Source: an uncultured Nocardioides sp. (GTDB taxonomy: Bacteria > Actinomycetota > Actinomycetes > Propionibacteriales > Nocardioidaceae). From it: a DNA stretch of 9,345 nucleotides. Within the stretch, counting starts at the first letter, position 1, and every line of letters starts with the position of its first letter. Location: contig NZ_CAMPGZ010000166.1 of NCBI RefSeq assembly GCF_946885725.1, positions 1 through 9,345 on the forward strand, written 5' to 3'. A program made the translations under genes and the position numbers. Below the pieces are notes generated by a model, which did not search any database, was not told the DNA's origin, and saw only the letters and a list, made by a program, of their open reading frames with translations. Below are positions 1 to 6,064 of the stretch, one piece after another.

Positions 1-149
1 TGGATCCGCTACCTGGCGGACGACCTCCGGGCCACCGGAGGGGATGGGCGCTGTGGCTCGCTCTTTTCATCGCCACGGTGATCACGCTCTCGGGCACCTA
101 CCCCCAGTTCTTCCGACGGCCCGCCCGCGCCCAAGCAGCCGAGGACTAG
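1..149 (+). CDS. C-terminal end of a membrane protein, apparent frameshift
   Basis: This is the tail of a gene that begins outside the window and stops at TAG 147-149. From about position 48 the frame ending at that stop reads WALWLALFIATVITLSGTY, a clear membrane helix, followed by a basic tail (FFRRPARAQ) that suggests a cytoplasmic C-terminus. Upstream of about position 37 that same frame has poor third-position GC. The frame starting at base 1 instead reads WIRYLADDLRATGG with G or C at every third position of its first 12 codons, then runs into a stop at 79-81. One missing base in the G-rich stretch 37-48 would join the two into one protein. It could be a real frameshift or a sequence error. 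The family is not recognised from so short a piece. Confidence 0.6.
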   Translation, partial: DPLPGGRPPGHRRGWALWLALFIATVITLSGTYPQFFRRPARAQAAED

Positions 150-185
150 ACGAGCTGACACCCGGGACATGAGGGGACGCGCGGT

Positions 186-536
186 TCAGTCCTCCCCGAT
201 GTAGCCGGTCCTCGGATCGATCATCGAGAGGAAGTCGCGGATGTTCGTCCGGTGCTGTGCCACGTCGTCGGCCGCCGGGCTCACGCTGAATCCATAGCCG
301 AGGTTCGGGCCGGTGAGCCACGTGTAGTCCGTGCCGCCGGACTCGCCCGGCCGGAGGGAGAACACTTCTCCATCGACTTCCAGCGTGAGCGACGGGACAT
401 CGCCGTCGCGGTCGGTCTCGGGACGAACGCCTGGCACAGCCTCCGCGTCCGCTTCCGGCTCGCCGCCGTTGTCTCGGTAGATCTCCCGCACGCGACCATC
501 ATCGTGCGTTGGGACATCCGTCCACCGTCGAGTCAT
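186..536 (-). CDS. Small uncharacterised protein (paralogue A of the GYGF/IDPxTGY family)
   Basis: This gene encodes up to 116 residues. The N-terminal ~48 residues are acidic, Gly/Pro-rich and probably disordered. The C-terminal ~65 residues form a compact domain with VDGE, YTWLTGPNLGYGF, IRDFL and IDPRTGY. The same elements occur in the same order in the 75-residue protein at 1076-1303, so the two are paralogues. No membrane segment, signal peptide or catalytic motif is visible, and the function is unknown. The start is uncertain: ATG at 536 overlaps the start of the divergent gene at 535 (CATG) and has no good ribosome site. GTG at 491 (101 residues) would leave a short gap between the genes. 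Third-position GC and the paralogue support the frame. The homologous domain itself is secure; the first 50 residues are not. Confidence 0.65.
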   Translation of the reverse strand: MTRRWTDVPTHDDGRVREIYRDNGGEPEADAEAVPGVRPETDRDGDVPSLTLEVDGEVFSLRPGESGGTDYTWLTGPNLGYGFSVSPAADDVAQHRTNIRDFLSMIDPRTGYIGED

Positions 537-927
537 GGGCACACGGGTCGCAGGAGTGCTTGCGGTCACCGGCGGCGTGGCATGGCTCGCGAAGGTCGCG
601 CTGATCTGGCGAAACGGTGGCACGAACACGACCGATGGAATCGTTGGTGTGCTGTTCGATGTCGGTGCGGTCGCGATCTTGTTGGCACTGACGATCAGGG
701 TCTGGGTCGTCCCGCGGTCGCTGCGCTTCAAGCTTGTTGCTGTGCTGGCGGTCCTGCTCGCGTTCGTCGCGGTCGTGAACATGCCCATTGCCCTCGGCTG
801 GCTGCTCTTCGGCCAGATCTGGCTGGCCGAGGAGGTCGGCGTTCTCCTGACGGCAGTCAGTGCCATTGTTCTCGGGCTCCGATGGGCCATTCGCGGCCGC
901 GAGCGAGGCCGAGTCGCGACCTCCTGA
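535..927 (+). CDS. Small four-helix membrane protein, function unknown
   Basis: The product has 130 residues and is almost entirely hydrophobic. Predicted helices lie at about residues 5-25, 34-56, 66-92 and 99-117, and the C-terminus is basic (RGRERGR) and probably cytoplasmic. No catalytic or transport motif is recognisable; it resembles the many small integral membrane proteins of actinomycetes annotated as hypothetical. The ATG at 535 gives a natural N-terminus (MGTRVAGVLA) running straight into the first helix, but no clear Shine-Dalgarno precedes it, and it overlaps the longest start of the divergent gene by two bases. It lies 148 bp upstream of the paralogue-B gene on the same strand, so the two could be co-transcribed. 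That is an inference from spacing only. Confidence 0.72.
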   Translation: MGTRVAGVLAVTGGVAWLAKVALIWRNGGTNTTDGIVGVLFDVGAVAILLALTIRVWVVPRSLRFKLVAVLAVLLAFVAVVNMPIALGWLLFGQIWLAEEVGVLLTAVSAIVLGLRWAIRGRERGRVATS

Positions 928-1014
928 ACCCGCCGGACACGAAGTTGCGAGTGTTCTCCACTCCGCCCGGCACGGCGGAAGCCACGGGTGGATCCTCCGG
1001 TTGGGAGTCCGGCG

Positions 1015-1029
1015 AGGGAGGGGCTCCCT
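1015..1029. other. Short perfect hairpin between two genes
   Basis: AGGGAG, a GGG loop and CTCCCT form a 6-bp perfect stem in the 148-bp gap between the membrane-protein gene and the paralogue-B gene. There is no T-tract. It may be a weak terminator or chance in GC-rich DNA. Confidence 0.25.
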
Positions 1030-1075
1030 GAGTCGCAGGCCAGTCGCGGACAGCGCGCTCTGGCAAGGTACGACC

Positions 1076-1303
1076 ATGGCTGATACCGAGCGGTTCCAGG
1101 TCGACGGCGAGACGTTCGACGTAGCGTCAGATGCGAGCCAGTCGGGGCGCTATCAGTTCACCTGGGTGTCCGGGAAGAACCGCGGCTACGGCTTCACGGT
1201 TCAGACCTCGGACGGAAGCGCCATGACCCGGGAGCACATCGTGAGTCAAATTCGCTCGTTCCTCGGCCAGATCGATCCCGAGACGGGGTACATGGCGGAC
1301 TGA
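1076..1303 (+). CDS. Small uncharacterised protein (paralogue B of the GYGF/IDPxTGY family)
   Basis: This gene encodes 75 residues. Visible elements in order are FQVDGETFDV (7-16), QFTWVSGKNRGYGFTV (27-42), IRSFL (59-63) and IDPETGYMAD (66-75). They line up with the C-terminal domain of the protein encoded at 186-536. The pattern VDGE-x-F, TW-x2-G-x-N-x-GYGF, IR-x-FL, IDP-x-TGY suggests a small beta-rich fold with one helix before the C-terminal motif; that is inference only. The ATG at 1076 is chosen because AAGG at 1065-1068 sits 7 bases upstream and because the homology starts right there. The frame is open further upstream to 860 but that stretch overlaps the preceding gene and looks non-coding. 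I recall similar short hypothetical proteins in actinomycetes but know no function for them. Confidence 0.75.
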   Translation: MADTERFQVDGETFDVASDASQSGRYQFTWVSGKNRGYGFTVQTSDGSAMTREHIVSQIRSFLGQIDPETGYMAD

Positions 1304-1366
1304 GCTCGTCGTGGATGTCGGGGGACCGGTTTGGAGTACGAGGGGCGCATGAGATCGCGCCAACGA

Positions 1367-1383
1367 CCCCGCCGGTGGCGGGG
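1367..1383. terminator. Bidirectional hairpin between convergent genes
   Basis: CCCCGCC, a GGT loop and GGCGGGG form a 7-bp all-GC stem. It lies between the convergent paralogue-B gene (stop at 1303) and the HNH gene (minus-strand stop at 1399-1401), so it could end transcription from both sides. There is no T-tract, which is common among actinomycete terminators. Confidence 0.5.
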
Positions 1384-1398
1384 TGTGGAGCGTGGTGG

Positions 1399-2697
1399 CT
1401 ACGGGTCCGGGACGAGCCTGATGTGACCCGCGTCGACCGTCCGTCGGCGGGCATCGGTGGGGGTGACGTCGAGTGTGCCCTCGCGATCCCGCAGGAACTG
1501 GTAACCGTGCGGGCTGGTCCACAGGTAGCTGCCGCGCTCGAGCACCACGTAGTTCCAGGGGGTGTGCGTCTTCAGTCGGTGATGCCGCCGGCACAGCCTC
1601 GCGATGTTGCAGGAGCAGGTGGTCCCGCCGGCGGCGTGAGGGATGACGTGGTCGCAGTCGGTGCGGCGAGCGGGGCGGGTGCACCAGGGGAAGACGCAGG
1701 TCTCGTCGACCAGCGCGGACTGCTCGACTAACCGGGCGGGTGTCTCATACGCCGCCCCCGATAGGTGCTCGTTCAGATCCAGCACGGGACGCACGGTGAT
1801 GGTCGTGCCAGGTGTGCCACACCAGGTGCGCACCTGGTCGACGGAGACGAAGCCCCGGGTGTTCTCCACCCGCGCCAGGTGAGTGTCGTCGCCTGAGGTG
1901 ATGGCGTGATCGCTGACATGCACGTTGAGCACGACCTCGCGACCCGGCAGCGGCAGTGTCGGGTCGGTGCCGCGGGCAAGTTCACCGAGCGCGTGCGCGC
2001 GCCGCACGTCGAGCGAGTCCTCACAGCCCAGGTCTGCCAGCCGCGCAGCACGCTCTGACAATGCGGCGTCGAGATCCAGGGCGTCAGCCAGGTCAAGGTC
2101 GGCGTCGAGGTGGGCGGTGCCGTCGAAGTCGGTCTGGTCGGTGTAGAGGGTGACGTGCCGGTTGTCCGCGGCTGCGAGCCGACGAGCCTCGGCCTTCTCC
2201 GGGTCGAAGCGGACCAGGGCTTCCTCTACCAGCCGGTCGACTTGGCCGATGCCCATTCGGTGGGCGAACGGTGCGACGTGCCGGTCGACGTAGTCGGCAC
2301 CCTCGGGTGGCAGGCAGATGGTGCGGTCGGCGATCCGGCGGGCGCGCCATGGCGGCAGGTCCCCGGCCTTGACGCGTGCCCAGACGCGGGGGAGTCGGTA
2401 GGCGAGCTCGAGCGCTTCGGCGATCAGGGAGCTGCCAGAGTCGGTGGAGATGTGCAGAGCGACGGCGAGCTCGTGGGCGCAGAACTCGCCGACCTCGGGT
2501 GTGCCTTCGCCGGCGATCAGGACCGCGCTCTCGAACCCGAGGTCGTCAGTCGGGTCGGGCTCGTGCATCACGGCCCAGTCGAGGGCCAGCTCGAGGATGC
2601 GGACCTCGGCCCGGTAGGCGGTCGCCTGCTCGGCCTGGGCAGCGGCCAGCACCGCGGCGGGGGAGTCCGCCTGTTCGGGTGCGGGTGTCGCTGCCAT
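1399..2697 (-). CDS. DUF222 domain / HNH endonuclease protein (13E12 repeat family)
   Basis: The product has 432 residues, a usual length for the family. The N-terminal ~300 residues match the DUF222 pattern: an Ala-rich start, ELALDWAVMHEPD (36-48), then a long helical region with WRARRIADRT (117-126). The HNH module is at about 334-377: C334 and C339, then TDCDHVIPHAAGG with D349 and H350, N364 in SCNIARLC, C369, and the RRHHRLKTH end with H372/H373. Cysteines and histidines are placed to bind structural zinc, and H350, N364 and H373 would be the HNH triad, so it looks catalytically intact. These proteins are very common in actinomycetes, often in several copies. They are presumed DNA nucleases, but their target and role are poorly known. 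The ATG at 2697 is the only sensible start because an in-frame stop lies at 2710-2712; the ribosome site is weak. An SOS-box-like site lies 33 bp upstream. Confidence 0.92.
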   Translation of the reverse strand: MAATPAPEQADSPAAVLAAAQAEQATAYRAEVRILELALDWAVMHEPDPTDDLGFESAVLIAGEGTPEVGEFCAHELAVALHISTDSGSSLIAEALELAYRLPRVWARVKAGDLPPWRARRIADRTICLPPEGADYVDRHVAPFAHRMGIGQVDRLVEEALVRFDPEKAEARRLAAADNRHVTLYTDQTDFDGTAHLDADLDLADALDLDAALSERAARLADLGCEDSLDVRRAHALGELARGTDPTLPLPGREVVLNVHVSDHAITSGDDTHLARVENTRGFVSVDQVRTWCGTPGTTITVRPVLDLNEHLSGAAYETPARLVEQSALVDETCVFPWCTRPARRTDCDHVIPHAAGGTTCSCNIARLCRRHHRLKTHTPWNYVVLERGSYLWTSPHGYQFLRDREGTLDVTPTDARRRTVDAGHIRLVPDP

Positions 2698-2729
2698 GGA
2701 GCCATTGGATCAGGCGGCACCGACAGTTT

Positions 2730-2745
2730 TCGAACAGGTGTCCAT
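2730..2745 (-). promoter_or_regulatory. Degenerate LexA (SOS) box candidate
   Basis: The plus strand reads TCGAAC AGGT GTCCAT. The actinobacterial LexA consensus is TCGAAC-N4-GTTCGA: the left half is perfect, while the right half keeps only three of six bases. The site is 33 bp upstream of the HNH start on the minus strand and about 38 bp upstream of the 2783 start on the plus strand, so it could affect either divergent gene. From memory, 13E12-family genes of Mycobacterium tuberculosis are among reported LexA targets, which makes the placement meaningful. The weak right half keeps confidence low. Confidence 0.4.
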
Positions 2746-2782
2746 TGAACCCGAATCTTGTGCCCGAAGTGAGCGGAAGTCC

Positions 2783-3380
2783 ATGGACACGCGCTCCCGG
2801 CAGCCGAGAGCGCTGCCGACGATGACGCACGAAACGGACCTGCCGTCGTTAGAACCTCTTGTGGCGCCTGCGGACGGTGGCCTGCAGGAGCCCACTCGCC
2901 GGGCCGATCTCACGAAAGGGGTGAGGTTCTGGCTCACGGTCGCGCAGGACGTGGAGTACGCAACCGCCTACGCCGCAAGCAGCGCCCGAGTCGCGACAGC
3001 CACTCTTGTGGACCGCCGACCCCATCCGCGCGGGCGCCGGCTCAGAGCTGCGTCAGGTCGTGGGTCTCCTGGGAGATTTGCGGACTCGGGACGCCGTGTG
3101 GTCTGACGACCCGTCCTCGCTCCGACACACAGACTTCAACGAGCGCTACCGAGCCATCCACGAGGCGCAGGTTCAGGCTGAGCCGGGGCAGGCCTGGCAC
3201 GCGGGTTGCGAGGACCAGGAAAACCTGTGCGAGCTCGCCTCCTCGGGTCTGCTCCATGACGTTCTACTGGAGGGCGCCCGTGCCGGCGCCGTCGCTTCCG
3301 AGACAGGCCGTCGTCGCGGAGTCGTGGGAGCCACCGTGGGCGAGATGCTCCTCGTCAGCTCGACCCGGGGACCGGGTTGA
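2783..3380 (+). pseudogene. Unrecognised gene, apparently frameshifted near 3000-3015
   Basis: Coding character runs in one frame from ATG 2783 (GGAAG at 2775-2779 just upstream; a second in-frame ATG is at 2822) to about 3005. This part reads GVRFWLTVAQDVEYATAYAA and ends in a stop at 3104-3106. Coding character then moves to the +1 frame from about 3006 (WTADPIRAGAGSELRQVVGL, later DFNERYRAIHEAQVQAEPG) and stops at TGA 3378-3380. Third-position GC in each part is roughly 75-80%, lower than in the genes to the right. The second part has no convincing start or ribosome site of its own, so a one-base insertion in a single gene of about 198 codons is the simplest reading. Two overlapping genes or a sequence error are alternatives. 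No family is recognised. The 3' end overlaps the convergent gene by 26 bp. Confidence 0.45.
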
Positions 3381-4002
3381 CCGCGCGCAGGCATCGCCAC
3401 GACTCCCGCACGATCCACCCAAAGGGCAGCCCCACGACCACCAACGCGAACGGCACGTGCGCGAACGTCGACGCATGGTGGTCGGTGGTGACCATCGCGG
3501 CCGAGAGGCCGAGGATCACCACGCTCGCCGCGAGGCCGGCGGTCGCTGCCGCCCGGATCAACGAAGGGTGGAAGCCCCACCACCGCGTGCCGAGCCCGGT
3601 GACGACGAGCGCCACGAGCGCCAGCCCGATGGACGTCACGCCCACGAACTCCACGACGGTGTCGAGCGCCTGGGTGAGGGGACTGCCGTCGGTCACGTCG
3701 CGCTCGCCGGTGTACCACGCCCAGGCGAGCGGCTGGACGACGAGCACGATCGCGAGCACCGTCGACGTACGGCGGAGCAGGTCGGACGCGAGCATCGCCT
3801 GGTACGACGGGGCGAGCTCGGCCACCGAGCCGAACTCCTCGCGGGCGAGCCGCTCCGCCTCGGACCGCTCGACCCCGTCGGCGACATACGCGTCGGTGGC
3901 GTCCTCGAGGTGGTCGGCGACCTCCCGCAGCAGCTCGCGCTTGGCGGACCGGCGGCCGACGAGGACCCGCCCGAGCCGGTCGACGTACTCCTCGTTGCGC
4001 AC
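3355..4002 (-). CDS. Membrane protein with HAAS / permease-prefix-like N-terminal domain
   Basis: The product has 215 residues. Residues 1-75 form a charged helical domain: EEYVDRLGRVL, KRELLREVADHLEDA (21-35), then SEAERLAREEFGSVAELAP (47-65). This layout is typical of the HAAS/DUF1700-type and 'permease prefix' domains found before membrane modules. Four membrane segments follow at about 80-97, 117-137, 148-168 and 181-197. Such genes usually sit next to a PadR-family regulator, and the domain is thought to link PadR-type control to membrane output, but no PadR gene is present here. Translation starts at GTG 4002 (reading RNEEYVDRL), with AGGATGG upstream as a plausible ribosome site. The gene is divergent from the ABC exporter operon and shares a 187-bp region with it, so joint regulation is possible. 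Confidence 0.8.
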   Translation of the reverse strand: MRNEEYVDRLGRVLVGRRSAKRELLREVADHLEDATDAYVADGVERSEAERLAREEFGSVAELAPSYQAMLASDLLRRTSTVLAIVLVVQPLAWAWYTGERDVTDGSPLTQALDTVVEFVGVTSIGLALVALVVTGLGTRWWGFHPSLIRAAATAGLAASVVILGLSAAMVTTDHHASTFAHVPFALVVVGLPFGWIVRESWRCLRAVNPVPGSS

Positions 4003-4051
4003 CTGACCATCCTGACCAGCGACCTACGCGCGGCTCAACGAAATTGGCGCC

Positions 4052-4067
4052 GGTTCAGGGGCGAACC
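4052..4067. repeat. Short inverted repeat in the divergent promoter region
   Basis: GGTTC (4052-4056) and GAACC (4063-4067) are perfect inverted arms with a 6-base gap. A further CGGTTC copy lies at 4084-4089. It is a possible operator for the HAAS-like gene, the exporter operon or both; arms this short can occur by chance. Confidence 0.3.
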
Positions 4068-4097
4068 AGGGAAAAACCGGATGCGGTTCGTTGTGAG

Positions 4098-4133
4098 ACG
4101 GACCGATGATTTCCCGGGCTCGCGGTGGTCCGT
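4098..4133. promoter_or_regulatory. Inverted repeat upstream of the ABC exporter operon
   Basis: ACGGACC (4098-4104) and GGTCCGT (4127-4133) are perfect 7-bp arms separated by 22 bp. Arm spacing of about 29 bp centre to centre would put the halves on the same DNA face for a dimeric or tetrameric regulator. It could also be a hairpin in the leader. No regulator gene lies beside it in the window. Confidence 0.35.
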
Positions 4134-4138
4134 TTCTA

Positions 4139-4156
4139 GGGCTGCCGCCGCAGCCC
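4139..4156 (+). promoter_or_regulatory. GC hairpin in the leader of the ABC exporter operon
   Basis: GGGCTGC, a CGCC tetraloop and GCAGCCC form a 7-bp perfect stem ending 33 bp before the GTG start at 4190 and 17 bp before the ribosome site (GAGGAG, 4174-4179). It could be an attenuator or leader-stabilising stem. No T-tract follows it, so it does not look like a finished terminator. Confidence 0.4.
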
Positions 4157-4189
4157 CACGTAACACACAAGTCGAGGAGAGGCTGAGCA

Positions 4190-5263
4190 GTGATACGTGC
4201 CCGAGGGCTCGTCCAGACGTTCCAGACCCGCCAGGGTCGCCAGAAGACCGAGGTGCGCGCCGTCGACGGCGTCGACCTCGACGTCGCCGAGGGGGAGGTC
4301 GTCGCCTTCCTCGGACCCAACGGGGCCGGCAAGACCACTACCCTTCGCATGCTGACCACGCTGCTCCGTCCCACCGCGGGGGAGGCCACCGTCGCCGGGT
4401 ACGACGTGGTGAAGGACTCCGTGGAGGTACGGCGGCGAATCGGCTACGTGTCGCAGGCCGGCGGCGCATTCAGCGGTGCTCGGGCCGGCGACGAGGTCGT
4501 CGACCACGGCATGCTCTACGGCCTGAGCCAGGAGGTGGCCAAGCGTCGCGGCCAGGAGCTGTTCGAGCAGCTCGACCTCCAGGGCCTGTGGACCCGGATG
4601 CCGCGCAACATGTCCGGCGGCCAGAAGCGCCGGCTCGACATCGTGATGGGCCTGGTCCACGAGCCGCGGCTGGTGTTCCTCGACGAGCCGACGACCGGCC
4701 TCGACCCGCAGGCGCGGGCCAACCTGTGGGAGCACATCTCCGACCTGCGCGACCGGCGCGGCTCGACGGTGTTCCTCACCACCCACTACCTCGACGAGGC
4801 CGACGCGCTCAGCGACCGGATCATCATCATCGACAACGGCCGCATCGTCGCCGCGGACACCTCCAGCGCGCTCAAGGAGCAGGTCGCCGGCGACCTCGTC
4901 GACCTCGAGATGTCGCGCGTGGAGGACCTGACCGCGGCGGCCGAGCAGCTGGCCACGGTCTGCGACATCAAGGGCGTCGAGACCGACGGCATGCACGTGC
5001 GCGGGCGCGTGCGTCGCGCCGGCACCGCAGTACCCGGCCTGCTGCGCGACCTCGACCGCAGCGGCATCGAGCTCGCCTCGATCGAGGTGCACCGGCCGAC
5101 GCTCGACGACGTGTTCCTCACGCTGACCGGTCGCTCGCTTCGCGACGCCGAGGCCGCCAACGAGGCAGCCGCTGCGGAGGCCGGCGAGACCGGCGACGAC
5201 AGCGGCGACCAGCCCGACCAGGTCACGCCCGACGTCCCTGCCACCACGGGAGCCGAGCGATGA
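4190..5263 (+). CDS. ABC transporter ATP-binding protein, DrrA type
   Basis: This is the nucleotide-binding subunit (357 residues) of an exporter; it hydrolyses ATP on the cytoplasmic side to drive the partner permease. All motifs are intact: Walker A GPNGAGKTT (42-50), Q-loop Q89, signature SGGQK (142-146), Walker B LVFLDE (161-166), D-loop GLD (170-172) and switch H199 in TTHY. The C-terminal part carries the PTLDDVFLTLTG element (303-314) typical of DrrA-like proteins. A tail of about 35 residues after it (318-350) is Ala/Glu/Asp-rich and probably disordered. GTG 4190 is supported by GAGGAG/AGAGG at 4174-4182. The stop overlaps the next ATG (ATGA, 5260-5263), which shows coupling to the permease. 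Members export drugs, antibiotics or lipids. The substrate cannot be told from sequence, so drrA itself is not assigned. Confidence 0.95.
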   Translation: MIRARGLVQTFQTRQGRQKTEVRAVDGVDLDVAEGEVVAFLGPNGAGKTTTLRMLTTLLRPTAGEATVAGYDVVKDSVEVRRRIGYVSQAGGAFSGARAGDEVVDHGMLYGLSQEVAKRRGQELFEQLDLQGLWTRMPRNMSGGQKRRLDIVMGLVHEPRLVFLDEPTTGLDPQARANLWEHISDLRDRRGSTVFLTTHYLDEADALSDRIIIIDNGRIVAADTSSALKEQVAGDLVDLEMSRVEDLTAAAEQLATVCDIKGVETDGMHVRGRVRRAGTAVPGLLRDLDRSGIELASIEVHRPTLDDVFLTLTGRSLRDAEAANEAAAAEAGETGDDSGDQPDQVTPDVPATTGAER

Positions 5264-6018
5264 ACAACTTCGTGCGCGAGAGCTACATCGTCTTCCGCCG
5301 CCAGCTGCGGATGAACCTGCGCAACCCGGCGTGGGTGATCATCGGCATGGTGCAACCGGTGCTCTACCTGCTGCTGTTCGGCCCGCTGCTCACACCGCTG
5401 GTCGACCGGTTCGGCGCCGACAACGCCTACACGTTCTTCGTGCCCGGCCTGCTCGTGCAGCTGGGCATCTTCGGTGCGTTCTTCGCCGGCTTCTCGCTGA
5501 TCGGGGAGTGGCGCGAGGGCGTCATCGAGGCCGAGCGGGTCACCCCGGCAAGCCGTACGGCGCTCCTGGTCGGTCGGCTCGGCCGCGACCTGCTGCAGCT
5601 GTTCGTGCAGGCGCTGATCCTGGTCGGGCTCGGCTACCTCATGGGCATGGAGGGCACGCTGCGCGGCGTCACGCTCGGCGTGCTGCTGACGCTGCTGCTC
5701 GGCGGTGCCTGCGCGGCCGCGTCCAACGCCTTCGCGCTGACCACCAAGAGCGAAGAGGTCATGGCGCCGGTCATCAACATGGTGATGATGCCGGTGCTGT
5801 TGCTCTCCGGGATCCTGCTGCCGATGACGATCGGCCCCGACTGGCTGCGGACGGTCAGCGACTGGATGCCGATCAAGCACGTGGTCAACGGCGTGCGGTC
5901 GTCGTTCGCCGGCGACTACGCCGCCAGCGGCGTGCTGTGGGGCTCCCTCTGGTGCGTCCTGCTGTTCTCGCTCGCGATCTGGTGGGGTACGGCGACGTTC
6001 CGCAAGGAGAACAGCTGA
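5260..6018 (+). CDS. ABC-2 type permease, DrrB type
   Basis: This is the membrane subunit (252 residues) that partners the ATPase encoded just upstream. About six membrane segments are visible (roughly 25-45, 59-81, 108-128, 134-158, 169-192, 225-244). The region MPVLLLSGILLPM (177-189) matches the conserved ABC-2 pattern before the extracellular loop, followed by WMPIKHVVNGVR (202-213). The stretch EWREGVIEAERVTPASRTAL (83-102) is the cytoplasmic loop expected to contact the ATPase. The ATG at 5260 overlaps the upstream stop by 4 bp and is preceded by GGGAG at 5248-5252, so expression is coupled. A strong hairpin follows the stop. One ATPase plus one permease would work as a dimer of each. 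Substrate is unknown. Confidence 0.94.
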   Translation: MNNFVRESYIVFRRQLRMNLRNPAWVIIGMVQPVLYLLLFGPLLTPLVDRFGADNAYTFFVPGLLVQLGIFGAFFAGFSLIGEWREGVIEAERVTPASRTALLVGRLGRDLLQLFVQALILVGLGYLMGMEGTLRGVTLGVLLTLLLGGACAAASNAFALTTKSEEVMAPVINMVMMPVLLLSGILLPMTIGPDWLRTVSDWMPIKHVVNGVRSSFAGDYAASGVLWGSLWCVLLFSLAIWWGTATFRKENS

Positions 6019-6033
6019 TCCACGAGCAGTCCT

Positions 6034-6061
6034 GGCCGGGTCGGCCGCCGGGGACCCGGCC
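6034..6061. terminator. Strong bidirectional terminator hairpin
   Basis: GGCCGGGTC (6034-6042) and GACCCGGCC (6053-6061) form a perfect 9-bp stem with a 10-base loop. It begins 15 bp after the permease stop and ends 3 bp before the stop codon of the convergent helicase gene. No T-tract is present on either side. Confidence 0.7.
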
Positions 6062-6064
6062 GGC

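Noticed and set aside
537..890. Upstream extension of the minus-strand small protein
   Set aside because: The frame is open but Thr/Ser/Arg-rich and lies antisense to the membrane-protein gene; homology is limited to the C-terminal part.
252..1031. Long open frame on the plus strand overlapping the two small genes and the membrane-protein gene
   Set aside because: The translation is Arg/Ala/His-rich with no domain, and it runs across genes supported by paralogy or membrane segments in other frames.
1399..2697. HNH gene as a homing or mobile element
   Set aside because: There are no flanking direct or inverted repeats, intron or intein borders, or transposase; DUF222-HNH genes are usually ordinary chromosomal genes.
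3042..3257. Minus-strand frame of 71 codons with fair third-position GC
   Set aside because: It is codon-aligned antisense to the plus-strand frame, so its third positions mirror the GC-rich first positions of that frame; such shadows are expected.
4136..5092. Minus-strand open frame antisense to the ATPase gene
   Set aside because: The plus strand carries all ABC motifs intact; the antisense product has no recognisable domain.
3256..5259. Very long plus-strand extension upstream of the permease gene
   Set aside because: It crosses the convergent membrane-protein gene and the whole ATPase gene in the wrong frame and reads as Arg/Pro-rich repeats; only the part from 5260 is real.
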